From: a virus
Direction: 5' to 3' (one strand)
DNA: 64,000 nt
Virus record (IMG/VR): IMGVR_UViG_3300019124_000103
Location: 1-64,000 of that record
This document shows positions 30,716-40,170 of this stretch, one piece after another (position 1 is the stretch's first letter; each line of letters starts with the position of its first letter). A program made the translations under genes and the position numbers. A model generated the notes under the pieces. That model was not told the origin of the DNA. It searched no databases and saw nothing but the letters and a program-made list of their open reading frames with translations.

Positions 30716-32101
30716 GTGATCCCCTTCGTCGGCCCCTCTTATGCGCTGGATTTCCGCAAAGCGGACGTTCAGCGCTCGGTGAACTGGTACCCGGCCCTCA
30801 TTGAGTCGGGTACTGGTAAGTCGCTGGCGATGCTGGCCGAGGTGCCGGGCCTTCAGGTGTTCGCCACTCTGGGGGCACCCGTTCGGGGGGCTTGGGAGGT
30901 CGCTGGGCGGCTCTTTGCAGTGGCTGGTTCGGCCCTCTACGAGGTGAGTTCGGCGGGTGTTCCCACTTTCAGGGGGGCTCTGAACACCTCCTCGGGGGTG
31001 GTGGAGGCCGATCACGGGTTGTTTCAGTTGGTGCTGGTGGATGGACCCTGTGGTTATGTCCTGAACCTCCAGACCAACGCCTTCCAGCAGATCACCAGCC
31101 CCGCTTTCTACGGCTCAAAGAGCGTGGCCTTCCTCGACGGCGTCTTTTATTTCGTCCGCCCAGATACCCAGCAGTTCTATTGGTCGGCGATTGACGATGC
31201 GACGGACCTCAGTGGGCTGGATTTCGCTTCGGCGGAACGATCTCCAGACAACATCGTTCGCCTGATCGTCAGCTTCGGGGAAGCGCTGATTCTGGGCGAG
31301 AAGTCTGGGGAGGTCTGGTCCCCGAGAGGTGATCCTGAGTCCCCTCTGGAGCGCAACAACGGGGCATTGATCGAGGTGGGGTGTGCGGCGCCTGCCTCTG
31401 TCAGAAAGCTCGACAACACCGTGATCTGGGTCGGCAACGACGCGAACGGCTCGGGTGTCGTGTGGATGCTGGAAGGCTACAAGCCGGTGCCGATCTCTGA
31501 CCGTCCTAGGGAAGAACTGCTTGCCAAGAGCACGGACCTTTCGGGGGCGGTTGCCTATACCGAGCAGTACGAAGGCCATCGGTTCTATTGCCTGCGCGTT
31601 CCTGGGCTCGATACGACGCACGTTTTCGACCTCAAGACCCGGCAATGGCACGAGCGGGCGGAATTGGTCAATGGCGAGTACACCCAGCACCGGGCCACCT
31701 GCCATGCCTACGCCTTTGGCAAGCACATCGTCGGGGCGGATGACGGGAAGCTCTACGTCTACGTGAAGACCGGCAACAACGCGGGGGACGTGAAGGTCAG
31801 GGACCGGATCAGCCCTCACATGGCTGTGCCGAGCCTCGAATTCCTGCCGTTCAACACGTTTGAGCTTGACGCTCAAGTCGGCGAGGGCAAGCCGGACGGC
31901 ACTGAAGCGAAGGTTTTGCTTCGCTACTCCAACAACGGCGGGGCCACGTGGTCCGCCTGGCGGGAGGCGTCACTGGGGTCGGTGGGTCAACTCGAAAAGC
32001 GGGTGATCTGGCGGCGATTGGGTCGAGCCAAAGACCGCGTGTGGCACGTCCGGGTGACTGACGACGCGCCCTGTTCTCTGATTCAAGCGAAGGTGTCCTG
32101 A
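30716..32101 (+). CDS. Packaged-DNA stabilisation tail protein (P22 gp10-like)
   Basis: This 461-residue protein begins IPFVGPSYALDFRKADVQRS with VNWYP next, the typical start of P22 gp10-like tail hub proteins. It continues with repeated beta-propeller-like strands (GAWEVAGRLFAVAGSALYEV). The GTG at 30716, with AGGTG six bases upstream, is preferred to the ATG at 30668. Confidence 0.75.
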   Translation: MIPFVGPSYALDFRKADVQRSVNWYPALIESGTGKSLAMLAEVPGLQVFATLGAPVRGAWEVAGRLFAVAGSALYEVSSAGVPTFRGALNTSSGVVEADHGLFQLVLVDGPCGYVLNLQTNAFQQITSPAFYGSKSVAFLDGVFYFVRPDTQQFYWSAIDDATDLSGLDFASAERSPDNIVRLIVSFGEALILGEKSGEVWSPRGDPESPLERNNGALIEVGCAAPASVRKLDNTVIWVGNDANGSGVVWMLEGYKPVPISDRPREELLAKSTDLSGAVAYTEQYEGHRFYCLRVPGLDTTHVFDLKTRQWHERAELVNGEYTQHRATCHAYAFGKHIVGADDGKLYVYVKTGNNAGDVKVRDRISPHMAVPSLEFLPFNTFELDAQVGEGKPDGTEAKVLLRYSNNGGATWSAWREASLGSVGQLEKRVIWRRLGRAKDRVWHVRVTDDAPCSLIQAKVS

Positions 32102-32682
32102 TGTCCGTTACCACGGCCGCGAAAAACACGATGCTCGACGCGCTGACGGTGACGCATGCGTCATTGCACAGCGGCTTCCCCGGGCTGACGGGCGCGAACG
32201 AGATCTCGGGGGGTGCCCCGGCCTACGCACGCAAGGCGGTGACGTTCGGCGCCGCTTCAGGCGGGACACGAACCACCAGCGGTTCGGTCAACTTCGACGT
32301 TCCGGCCTCCACGGTCCGTTGGGTGGGGCTGTGGAATGGGGCCACCTTCATCGGGTATGCCCCGAATGGTGGAAGCCCTAAAGAGTTCGTTGTTGATCCT
32401 TCGACGGACGTGATTCGCTGCGTCTCGCACGGCTACACCGATACGCAAACGGTCGTGTTCTTCAACGGCACAGTTCCCCCCGGCCTGACTGAAGGGGTCG
32501 TTTACTACGTGCGGGACGCGACGACAGATACCTTCAAGGTAGCAGCCACCTCCGGAGGCCCGGCCATCGACTTGACCGGGGCTGGTTCGACGGATTGCCT
32601 CGTGTCGCTGATCGTTGAGAGTGTGTACGCAGCCCAAGGGACGCACACCCTGACCACTGGGACCATCGGTCTACCCCTGTAA
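32101..32682 (+). CDS. Virion protein, beta-rich
   Basis: Function unknown; 193 residues. It starts MLDALTVTHASLHSGFPGLT and has strands such as TVRWVGLWNGATFIGYAP, a pattern common in tail-associated proteins of podoviruses and siphoviruses. It overlaps the previous stop by one codon. Confidence 0.6.
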   Translation: MSVTTAAKNTMLDALTVTHASLHSGFPGLTGANEISGGAPAYARKAVTFGAASGGTRTTSGSVNFDVPASTVRWVGLWNGATFIGYAPNGGSPKEFVVDPSTDVIRCVSHGYTDTQTVVFFNGTVPPGLTEGVVYYVRDATTDTFKVAATSGGPAIDLTGAGSTDCLVSLIVESVYAAQGTHTLTTGTIGLPL

Positions 32683-33170
32683 TGGCCTCCACGACGTTTG
32701 CTGTCGCCCTCGGGTTCAGGGCGGGCTGCGGCATTTCCGAGAACAGGCAGGCGGCTTTCGCCCTGAGTGCTGGGGTGTTGGTTCAAGCGGACCCGTACAA
32801 CTCCGGGACCAGCTTTTCCCGGAATCGCGGGGACAACAAGGCGTGGCTTCCACCCCCTAGAGAACCTGTCCTCAACGCTGACGGGACGATGCGGCCGAGC
32901 TGGTACCGGTTCTTTGAATACGTCGCCAACCGTCGATTGGGCGGCATCGCCGGCCCCTCAATGAATGAGGTTCAGGCGAATGTCGTCGAAACCAAGGTCC
33001 AGGCTGTGAACGCGGTCGTTGCGGCTGCTTCGGTTGAGCAAGCCCTGACGACCAACGCGGAAGCGCTGAAGGCCACGATTCAAGTCGCCCAAAACGCCGG
33101 CCTCGCTGGTGCCTCGAATATCCCAGAGGTCGTGCTCCGACCTTCCTCCACCTCGTATCTGGAGCCCTGA
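32682..33170 (+). CDS. Virion-region protein with helical tail
   Basis: Function unknown; 162 residues. The middle has PSWYRFFEYVANRRLGG, a short motif seen near phage fibre genes, and the C-terminus is an Ala-rich helix (VNAVVAAASVEQALTTNAEA) likely to form a trimeric coiled coil. Confidence 0.6.
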   Translation: MASTTFAVALGFRAGCGISENRQAAFALSAGVLVQADPYNSGTSFSRNRGDNKAWLPPPREPVLNADGTMRPSWYRFFEYVANRRLGGIAGPSMNEVQANVVETKVQAVNAVVAAASVEQALTTNAEALKATIQVAQNAGLAGASNIPEVVLRPSSTSYLEP

Positions 33171-34576
33171 TGGAGAACCTTGTTAACTCGGTCAACCCTG
33201 CTGGGTGGGACACGGGCTTTGATCGCCCGTACTTTGATGGCGGCGGGCTCTCTCAGGAGCAACTGCGGGATCTGTGGACGAAGGCCGGTGAATCGGGCGG
33301 GTTCTTCTCTCGCGGCTCGCAAACGTGGGACGCGGAGGGCCGGCAAGCCCACGATGCGCGCTACCTTGCGGACGGCGACGACAACCGCGAGAACGATTTC
33401 TACGTAGTGCAGAACGACGACGGCACGCTGGGCCGCGTTCACATCGACCGCCACGGCTGGAATGCGCAGTTCGCCTCCTTGGTGGCGATGATGGCCCCGG
33501 CCATCGCTGGTGTTGCGGGTGCCGGTGCTGGGGCTTCTGCTGGCGGGGCTGGCGCTTCCACAGCGGGGACGGATGCTTTCTCTCAATGGCTCGCCACCGG
33601 CGCGACGGACGCCTCGACCATCGGCGGGATGGGCGGCGGCGCAGGCTCTGTGGGCGCCGGATCGGTTGCCGCAAGCATGGCCCCCGGCTACTCGGTCGGG
33701 ATGGTGGATGCCAGCTCCATTGCAAACCCCCTGGCAGGCTCGGCCGAACAGGTTGTTGCCGGGCTCCCGAGCTACAACGCGGGCGGCGTGGCGGCGGCAG
33801 CGGGAGGTGGCGGGGCGGCTGCTGCCGGTGGTGGTGGTGGGGCGGGTGGCGCAAGCGGCCCTTCCGTGACATCCAGCGGCTACACAGGAACGGAGTTCAA
33901 CCCCTCTGGGTACACGGGGGGCACCCCCTCTATGGCTTCGGGTGGAGGGATGGGAGGCGGTGTGTCTACGACGAGTTTCGGCGGTTATGGCGATTGGGTG
34001 CAGCTCGGGTCGAGCCTGCTGAATGGGTACCTTGGCCAACGTGCAGCGGATAAGGCAGCGAACGCGCAGATTGGGGCAACGAAAGACGCCAATGCCTTGA
34101 TCAAACACATGTACGACCAGACGCGGGCCGACAACATGCCCGCGCTTCAGGCTCGTAACGCTGGGTTGGCTGGGTATCAGAACCTGCTCAAGAACCCGTC
34201 CTCTGTCGCTCAAGACCCTGGCTATCAGTTCGGTTTCGACCAAGGAACCAAGGCCATCGGCACCCAAGCCGCTGCACGTGGAAATTACTACTCGGGCAAG
34301 ACCCTCAAAGACCTAACCCGCTTCGGGCAGGACTACGGGCAAAGCAAGTTCGATCAGTCCCTGAACCGTCACGGCAACCTGGCTGGCCTCGGTCAGGTGG
34401 GCTCGGGCCAGATCGGCCAAGCCGGCATGCAGTACGGCCAGCAGGCGGGGCAGAACCTGATCGGTGCTGGTAACGCACGAGGTGCTGCAGCCATCACTGG
34501 GGCGAACTCTTGGCAGAACGCCCTTAACGGGCTCATGTCCTACGGCAACCAAAACAACTGGTGGGGGCGTCCGTAA
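33170..34576 (+). CDS. Gly/Ala-rich internal virion or ejection protein
   Basis: This 468-residue protein has an N-terminal domain, then a long Gly/Ala-rich hydrophobic stretch (about residues 105-290). Its C-terminal domain reads ALQARNAGLAGYQNLLK, GTQAAARGNYYSGKTLKDL and RFGQDYGQ. This C-terminal pattern is widespread in podovirus ejection proteins. It would be released into the cell envelope during DNA entry. Confidence 0.65.
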   Translation: MENLVNSVNPAGWDTGFDRPYFDGGGLSQEQLRDLWTKAGESGGFFSRGSQTWDAEGRQAHDARYLADGDDNRENDFYVVQNDDGTLGRVHIDRHGWNAQFASLVAMMAPAIAGVAGAGAGASAGGAGASTAGTDAFSQWLATGATDASTIGGMGGGAGSVGAGSVAASMAPGYSVGMVDASSIANPLAGSAEQVVAGLPSYNAGGVAAAAGGGGAAAAGGGGGAGGASGPSVTSSGYTGTEFNPSGYTGGTPSMASGGGMGGGVSTTSFGGYGDWVQLGSSLLNGYLGQRAADKAANAQIGATKDANALIKHMYDQTRADNMPALQARNAGLAGYQNLLKNPSSVAQDPGYQFGFDQGTKAIGTQAAARGNYYSGKTLKDLTRFGQDYGQSKFDQSLNRHGNLAGLGQVGSGQIGQAGMQYGQQAGQNLIGAGNARGAAAITGANSWQNALNGLMSYGNQNNWWGRP

Positions 34577-35913
34577 TGCCTGTCGATACTGGAATCTTCA
34601 ACTTGCTGGGGCGGGGCGTTAAGTCCGTCGCCGAGTACGACGCAGAGGCCCAGCAGGCGCAGATGAACAAGCTGAACTTGCTTCGCGCTCGTCAGCAGAT
34701 GGCCGAACAGCAGGCGCTGGACGGCGAGCGTTCGGAGCTTGCCAAGATCATGCCGACGCTGGACCGCAAGGCGCCCGATGCGATGCAGAGGCTGTATCAG
34801 GTGGCGCCACGGAGCGCGCCGGCCGTCATCAAGCAATGGCAGGATCAAGACAAGACAGACGCAGAGATCGCCGACAAAAAGTCGTTGACGGCCGACCGGG
34901 AATTCAAGTCACAGAAAGACCGCTACCTGCACGGCGTTTCATTGCTTCAGGGGGCGCAAACGCCCGAAGAAGCATTGCGCGCGGTCGACGAGGGCATCAA
35001 GCTCGGCGCCTGGGATCGCGAGAAGGCGACAGGCATGGTGCAGGCGATGAAGGCGGCCCACGATAGCGGAGACTTCCGGGGCTGGCAGCAGCTCTACTTG
35101 AAGACCGTTCTGAGCCCCGAGAAGCTGCTTCCCCAGGTGCAGAACCGCGACACGGGCGGCGCCATTCAAACGCTCGCCATTGACCCGCTGACTGGCAAGC
35201 CCTCGGTAACGGGCAGCGTTGCGAAGACGATGAGCCCGGAACAGGTGGACGCCTCAAAGCGCGGGTGGGCACAGTTTGGTGAAACCCGGCGGCACAACCT
35301 CGTTTCTGAGGGTTTCCGTGCGCAAGAGCTGACCACAGGGCGGGAAGAGAAGGTAGCCACGAAGAAGGCCGAGGCCGTCGAAAAGGCGGTCACCAAGTTC
35401 TCAGACACCATCCAGAAAGAAGGCATCCCTGAACTAGAAACGGCAGTGGCGCAAGCAGAAAACGCGCTGGGGAGATACAAGCCCGGCCAGGTGCCAGGGG
35501 TAGGCCCCATCAAGAACGCGCTTCCTGCCGCGTTGATGAGCGCTGAAGGCAAGGACGTTCGCCAGGCGCTCGCACAGGTGCGCAACATCGTTCTAAGCGC
35601 TCGCTCGGGCGCTGCCGTGACGGATCAGGAACTGCGTCGGCTGGTTGAGGAAATTGGTACTGGCGCCGGTATGGACGATGCAGACATCCGCCGTGGGCTC
35701 CAAAAGGTCCGCGCTCGGCTGGATCAGATCAAGACCAACGCGGCGGCGGGCGTTTCGGACGAGGTGCTGAACACGTATCGGGAGCGCGGCGGCCTTGACA
35801 TCCGTCGCGGCGGTAAGCCTGAAGCCGCACAGCGCACGGTGGTTCGCACGGGCACTCACAACGGCCGGAAGGTTGTCCAGTACAGCGATGGGACGGTTGA
35901 CTATGCCAATTGA
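34576..35913 (+). CDS. Internal virion protein, helical
   Basis: This 445-residue, largely helical protein starts MPVDTGIFNLLGRGVKSVAE and has coiled coils (QAQMNKLNLLRARQQMAEQQ). Its size, charge and place between two other ejection-type genes suggest a DNA-ejection component like P22 gp16 or gp20. No enzyme motif is visible. Confidence 0.65.
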   Translation: MPVDTGIFNLLGRGVKSVAEYDAEAQQAQMNKLNLLRARQQMAEQQALDGERSELAKIMPTLDRKAPDAMQRLYQVAPRSAPAVIKQWQDQDKTDAEIADKKSLTADREFKSQKDRYLHGVSLLQGAQTPEEALRAVDEGIKLGAWDREKATGMVQAMKAAHDSGDFRGWQQLYLKTVLSPEKLLPQVQNRDTGGAIQTLAIDPLTGKPSVTGSVAKTMSPEQVDASKRGWAQFGETRRHNLVSEGFRAQELTTGREEKVATKKAEAVEKAVTKFSDTIQKEGIPELETAVAQAENALGRYKPGQVPGVGPIKNALPAALMSAEGKDVRQALAQVRNIVLSARSGAAVTDQELRRLVEEIGTGAGMDDADIRRGLQKVRARLDQIKTNAAAGVSDEVLNTYRERGGLDIRRGGKPEAAQRTVVRTGTHNGRKVVQYSDGTVDYAN

Positions 35914-37753
35914 TCCAAAGCAGGTTCAGTGGGACCCCATCGACCCCAGCGCGGTGCAATGGGACGAGAGCCCCAAGGCAGCGAAACCGAGTCGCTCAGA
36001 CCTGTGGAAGCGCGAGCTTCAGCGTTCCGCTCCATACGGAATCGCCCGGGGCGTGAAGGATGTTATTGACACCGGCGCTAAAGCGCTCGCATCGGGTTTC
36101 GACGCCTTGACTGGCAGCAATGAGGCGCAGCGCGTCGGCGACATGAACGCCCAAGGGAAGGCCGAGTTTGATCGAGTGGCTGGCGACAGCACCAGCGCGA
36201 GTATCGGCCGCATCGCTGGCAACATCGCCGGCACGGCGCCGCTGATCTCTGCTGCTGGCGCCGGTGTTGCTGCGGCCGGTCTTCCTCGGCTCGGCGCGGC
36301 GATTGGTAGCGGCGGTTTCACCACGGGGGCCGCGCCTGTGGGCGCTTTGGCCCGGTCGGCAGACATGGGAGTCCGCATGGCCGGAGGCGCCCTGGCCGGC
36401 GGGGCGCAGGCGGGCATGGTTGACCCGAGTAGTGCAGGGACCGGGGCGGCAGTGGGCGCAGCGCTCCCGCCAGGGGTGGCAGCGCTTGGGCGTGTTGGCG
36501 CAGTTGGCGGCGAGATGCTTAAGAAGGGAGGAGCGGTGGTAAGCGACCGCGTGGCCTCCCGTGTAGCAACCGAGAAGGCCGCGGAAGCCATCGGGCCGAG
36601 TGGAGTCCGCCAGGCGGTGGGCGACCTGCAAACCTACTTCCCCAAGGGGGCCGAGGGCATCCCTGTCTCTAGTGCTGGTGTGACCGGCAATCTCGGCCTT
36701 GCGCGACTTGAGCAGGGCTCTCGCCTTCGTGTTCCGGAGAAGTGGGCCGAGTTCGATACACAGCAGTCGAAAGCCGTGTTCGACAACGTGCTAAAGGCGA
36801 CGCAGAGTGCCGATGAGATCGGGGCGCTCAAGGGGGCGCGGCAGGCAAACTGGCAGGAGGCCTGGGCTAAAGCTGACAGCAGTTTCAAGCCGAAGGTGTG
36901 GAACAAGAAGATGGGCGAACTTGGCCCGAAGATTGACCAAGCGTTGCGCTCCCCAGAGTCCTCAAACCCTGCAGTGCGCGGCTTGCTGCAGGCCATCAAG
37001 GACGAGGTAATCAGAGTTGGTCCGGATTTCAGCCCCGCTCATCTCCAGCAGATCCGGGCGAATCTGAACGGGCGCGCGAACCCGCTTTCACCGGATGCCT
37101 TCAAGTCGGCGCCTCGTGACTCGGCCGCGGTTAAGTCCGTGATTCGGGAGCTTGACGACATCCTCAACTCAGCCACTGGAAACAAGTGGCAGAAGGTGTT
37201 GGAGGGGTACGCCAAGGATTCAGAGGTGGTGCATTCGGCCGCGGCAGCATCGAAGGTTCGCGGCGCTTTCGTGGACCGGGAGACTGGACGCATCCTGACG
37301 AAAACGCGAGACGCGAATGGCGAAGTCCCTGTTATCACGGAAAGTGCGCTTACCCGGGCGATGAACAGCGCCAGGCTTCCGGACAAATCCCTGGCACTCA
37401 GCCAAGAGGCCAATCACAGACTAGAAGCGACGCTTGATGCCATGCGCAGGCAAGCGATTGTCCAGAACCTGAAGCGATCAGCGACGGCCGGTGGCGGCTC
37501 GGACACTGTGGCTAACGCATTCGCCGCAGATGCAGCGCGAACTGTTGCGCCGAACCGTTTGCTGGAGTTGATCGATGGGCTGCGCCGAGTGGGGACGGCT
37601 CGCACGGATCGGCAGCTAGCCGACCTGTTGAGCAACCCGGACGATCTTGCGAACGCGCTGAACCTTCTCAGCGCCCGCCAGGGTCGCCCCCCGGTGGGGA
37701 ATGCTCTTGCCCCTGCTTATCGGGCTGCCCCGACCCTAGCGGCCGACCGGTAA
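35903..37753 (+). CDS. Large internal virion (ejection) protein
   Basis: This 616-residue protein starts MPIDPKQVQWDPIDPSAVQW, a short repeat often at the head of such proteins. It has an Ala/Gly-rich hydrophobic segment at about residues 95-210 that could span a membrane, and a long helical C-terminus. It overlaps the previous gene by 11 bases. No lysozyme or transglycosylase motif is seen. Confidence 0.65.
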   Translation: MPIDPKQVQWDPIDPSAVQWDESPKAAKPSRSDLWKRELQRSAPYGIARGVKDVIDTGAKALASGFDALTGSNEAQRVGDMNAQGKAEFDRVAGDSTSASIGRIAGNIAGTAPLISAAGAGVAAAGLPRLGAAIGSGGFTTGAAPVGALARSADMGVRMAGGALAGGAQAGMVDPSSAGTGAAVGAALPPGVAALGRVGAVGGEMLKKGGAVVSDRVASRVATEKAAEAIGPSGVRQAVGDLQTYFPKGAEGIPVSSAGVTGNLGLARLEQGSRLRVPEKWAEFDTQQSKAVFDNVLKATQSADEIGALKGARQANWQEAWAKADSSFKPKVWNKKMGELGPKIDQALRSPESSNPAVRGLLQAIKDEVIRVGPDFSPAHLQQIRANLNGRANPLSPDAFKSAPRDSAAVKSVIRELDDILNSATGNKWQKVLEGYAKDSEVVHSAAAASKVRGAFVDRETGRILTKTRDANGEVPVITESALTRAMNSARLPDKSLALSQEANHRLEATLDAMRRQAIVQNLKRSATAGGGSDTVANAFAADAARTVAPNRLLELIDGLRRVGTARTDRQLADLLSNPDDLANALNLLSARQGRPPVGNALAPAYRAAPTLAADR

Positions 37754-37832
37754 AGCCGCAGTAGACGCCCCAGCAAAACGCGGCGAACAAGACAACAACT
37801 GTCTTCCAGATCAGGTAGTCGCTGAATTCCAC
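37668..37832 (-). CDS. Hidden 54-residue membrane protein
   Basis: Reading leftward from GTG 37832 gives VEFSDYLIWKTVVVLFAAFC, then WGVYCGFTGRPL and a hydrophilic tail. A membrane helix followed by CGxTGRP is a pattern I associate with small phage proteins near lysis genes. It overlaps the end of the ejection-protein gene by 86 bases. AGGGGG lies upstream. The gene would be served by the same bidirectional stem that ends the plus-strand operon. Confidence 0.55.
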   Translation of the reverse strand: MEFSDYLIWKTVVVLFAAFCWGVYCGFTGRPLGSGQPDKQGQEHSPPGGDPGGR

Positions 37833-37834
37833 CT

Positions 37835-37866
37835 AAGCCCCCTGGCTCGCGCCTCGGGGCTTTTTT
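37835..37866. terminator. Intrinsic terminator after ejection genes
   Basis: AAGCCCC (37835-37841) pairs with GGGGCTT (37856-37862), followed by six T on the plus strand. The remaining bases between 37754 and 37878 hold the start of the minus-strand microgene. Confidence 0.8.
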
Positions 37867-37878
37867 CATTGCCCCGCC

Positions 37879-39759
37879 ATGTACCTACTGCAAAACCTCC
37901 CGCAGCGTATCACGGACAGCAACGGCAACATCTGTGCCGGCGCCAAGGTCTACACCTACGTCACCGGGACGACGACGCCCAAAACGTCTTACACGGATCA
38001 GGCGGGGATCGTTCCTCACCCGAACCCGATCATCCTTGGCTCGGATGGTCTGCTGCCTCAGATCTGGCTCGATAGCGATTCCGAATATCGCGTCCAGGTG
38101 AGAACGTCAGACGACAGCCTGCTGTTCACCTGGGACGACTTGAGCGGCACCGAGGGGGCAGGGGTGCTCCGCAGTGAACTTGTGTCCACCGATGGGGCTG
38201 GTTATGTCGGGCTCGACCTCGAAAATAACTATGTCGCCAGCACCATCGGCTGGGGTGTTCGTGTCGCTTCTCGCGGGCTGAACATCCTTCGTTATGTTCC
38301 GCCGTCCATGTGGGCTGCTGCGCTGGCTGGAACAAGCACCGACGATCACACGGCATACATCCAGCAGGCGATCAACGCGGCTTCCAACAGCATGGAGACC
38401 GAGGTTTTCTTTCCCGCTGGGAAGTGGAACTACACCCGGCTGTATTGCTACTACGACGCAGCGCTGAACCCCGGCTTCAACATCAACCGCAATGCCGAGG
38501 TGTGGCTGAACGGCGCAGGCTACGCGCCCGAGAACGGTGGGGCCTGCGGGACGGTGCTGAACTGCACCAGCGCCACGGGCGACGGGCTGACGGTTTCGCC
38601 CGCCTCTGAAGATGCTGTGCCGTACCGGGGGCGAGATTTCCGGGCCAGCGGGATCAGCTTCCAAGGCGGGACGACGGGCTTCCTCGTGGTGTGCCGCGGC
38701 GTGCCTAGCGCTCGCTTTGATGGTTGCGAGTTCGTGCAGTCGAATGCAGCGGGCAACTTCCTGCACTTCACCACGGCTTATTTCGGGGGGCTGGATCTTT
38801 GCCGGTTCCGCAACACGGCTGCCCAGCCCTGGAGCGGAACCGCGATCAGATTCGGGACCACGATTGACGGCGGCCTGTTCGACATCAACCGCTGCAACAT
38901 CAACGGCAGCGCCATTGCGCTGGACTGCTATACCGGGTCGTGGCAGCTCATGAGCATCTACGACTCAGAGTTGTTGGGAACCTCCTACAACATCCGCAGT
39001 TCTGGCGGGGTCATCCAGCAGCTCAACTGCTACAGCACCTATTTCGAGGGGGTGTCCACTTCGTTCATTGCGGACAGTGCGCCGAACCTGATTCGCAACG
39101 TGAACCTGTTCGGGTGCTGGTTCTTTGGCCCATACCTGACCGGCCCGGCCATCAACCTGCAGGCCCCGAACTCGGTGCAGATCCTCGGGGGTTACTCGCA
39201 GGATCAGAACAAGCCGTTCTTGAACATCGCCGCGACCCCTTCCGGCGGTCGGGCGAACTATCGCGTGTCGGGGTTCAACTTCACCCGCACGACACCAGCC
39301 CCCGCACCGGTGACGCTGTTTACTGGTGTCCTTCCGACTCTAGACGGGGTGGATTACCCGGTCAGTGATCCGAACGTCACGCTGTACGCCACGACGGCGG
39401 CCAGCGGCTTTCCCATCGAAACGCGCGGCCTGATTGGAAACGCTGCGCAGATGACGGCCGGTGGCTTGGGTGTGAGTTGGGTCAAGTCCTACAGCGTGGG
39501 CGGTGGCGCCATCATCGACCAAGGGGGGGATGCCTTTCCTCGGTCCATTGTCGTGACTCAATCGGCAGGTGCGACGGTTCGGCTCGCCGCGGCAGCCGCT
39601 GGTCTGCCGCACGGAACACTGACTTTCGTGAAGAACGCTAACGCCTCAGTCGGGAACCTTTCGGTTACCCGCAACGGCGGTGCCGTGCTTGCCTCCTTGG
39701 CTCCCGGCGCCTCGGGCTGGTTCCTATTGGATCTTCGCACTGCCGGCGATTGGGTTTGA
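37879..39759 (+). CDS. Tail spike protein with beta-helix (3)
   Basis: This 626-residue protein has an N-terminal virion-anchoring domain (QNLPQRITDSNGNICAGAKV, then ILGSDGLLPQIWLDSDSEYR). It then has a beta-helix with DDHTAYIQQAINAASNSMET and repeated short strands (FDINRCNINGSAIALDC). The C-terminal domain is compact and Gly-rich. It is the third beta-helix spike candidate in P1. Confidence 0.8.
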   Translation: MYLLQNLPQRITDSNGNICAGAKVYTYVTGTTTPKTSYTDQAGIVPHPNPIILGSDGLLPQIWLDSDSEYRVQVRTSDDSLLFTWDDLSGTEGAGVLRSELVSTDGAGYVGLDLENNYVASTIGWGVRVASRGLNILRYVPPSMWAAALAGTSTDDHTAYIQQAINAASNSMETEVFFPAGKWNYTRLYCYYDAALNPGFNINRNAEVWLNGAGYAPENGGACGTVLNCTSATGDGLTVSPASEDAVPYRGRDFRASGISFQGGTTGFLVVCRGVPSARFDGCEFVQSNAAGNFLHFTTAYFGGLDLCRFRNTAAQPWSGTAIRFGTTIDGGLFDINRCNINGSAIALDCYTGSWQLMSIYDSELLGTSYNIRSSGGVIQQLNCYSTYFEGVSTSFIADSAPNLIRNVNLFGCWFFGPYLTGPAINLQAPNSVQILGGYSQDQNKPFLNIAATPSGGRANYRVSGFNFTRTTPAPAPVTLFTGVLPTLDGVDYPVSDPNVTLYATTAASGFPIETRGLIGNAAQMTAGGLGVSWVKSYSVGGGAIIDQGGDAFPRSIVVTQSAGATVRLAAAAAGLPHGTLTFVKNANASVGNLSVTRNGGAVLASLAPGASGWFLLDLRTAGDWV

Positions 39760-39760
39760 C

Positions 39761-39973
39761 ATGAATCTCAACGATCTGCCGCAAGCGGCATCAACTATGC
39801 ATGACCCGCGGGTAAAGCTCGCAACTGCCTGGGGAGGCGTGGGCGTGTCAGAAATTCTCGGTGCCTTTGGCATCAACTCGTGGAGCGACTTCGCGGCGAT
39901 GCTTGCTGCGATTTACTCGCTCATCCTCATCATTGAATGGGCCTGGAAGAAGGCGAAGGGGCGAAAGAAGTGA
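39761..39973 (+). CDS. Holin-like membrane protein
   Basis: This 70-residue protein has a weakly hydrophobic first half and a strong helix (FAAMLAAIYSLILIIEWAW) followed by a very basic tail KKAKGRKK. These features, and its place just before the endolysin and spanin genes, fit a holin. A tail-associated role cannot be excluded. Confidence 0.65.
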   Translation: MNLNDLPQAASTMHDPRVKLATAWGGVGVSEILGAFGINSWSDFAAMLAAIYSLILIIEWAWKKAKGRKK

Positions 39974-40170
39974 AGAAGAAGCAACCCCAAGACACAGGGC
40001 CGCGATGCGGCTCTTGTGCTTTCTGGCGCCATGAAGATGGCAACGAAGTAGGGGAATGCTTCTTCTATCCTCCGAAAGTTCAGTTTGACGACGAGGGAAA
40101 CTTCTTTCTGATTCGTCCGGTGGTTGATGACCTTGAGCCCGCATGCGGGCAGTTCAAGGGCAAGCAATGA
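39970..40170 (+). CDS. Small cysteine-rich phage protein
   Basis: This 66-residue protein reads RCGSCAFWRHEDGNEVGECF, FYPP and PACGQF. It is a Cys-rich pattern seen in many small phage proteins and probably binds zinc. The GTG start overlaps the holin stop by four bases and the end overlaps the exonuclease start. Confidence 0.6.
   Translation: MKKKQPQDTGPRCGSCAFWRHEDGNEVGECFFYPPKVQFDDEGNFFLIRPVVDDLEPACGQFKGKQ

Noticed and set aside
37879-39759. Diversity-generating retroelement target in a spike gene
   Set aside because: There is no reverse transcriptase and no near-repeat of the spike C-terminus anywhere in the window.
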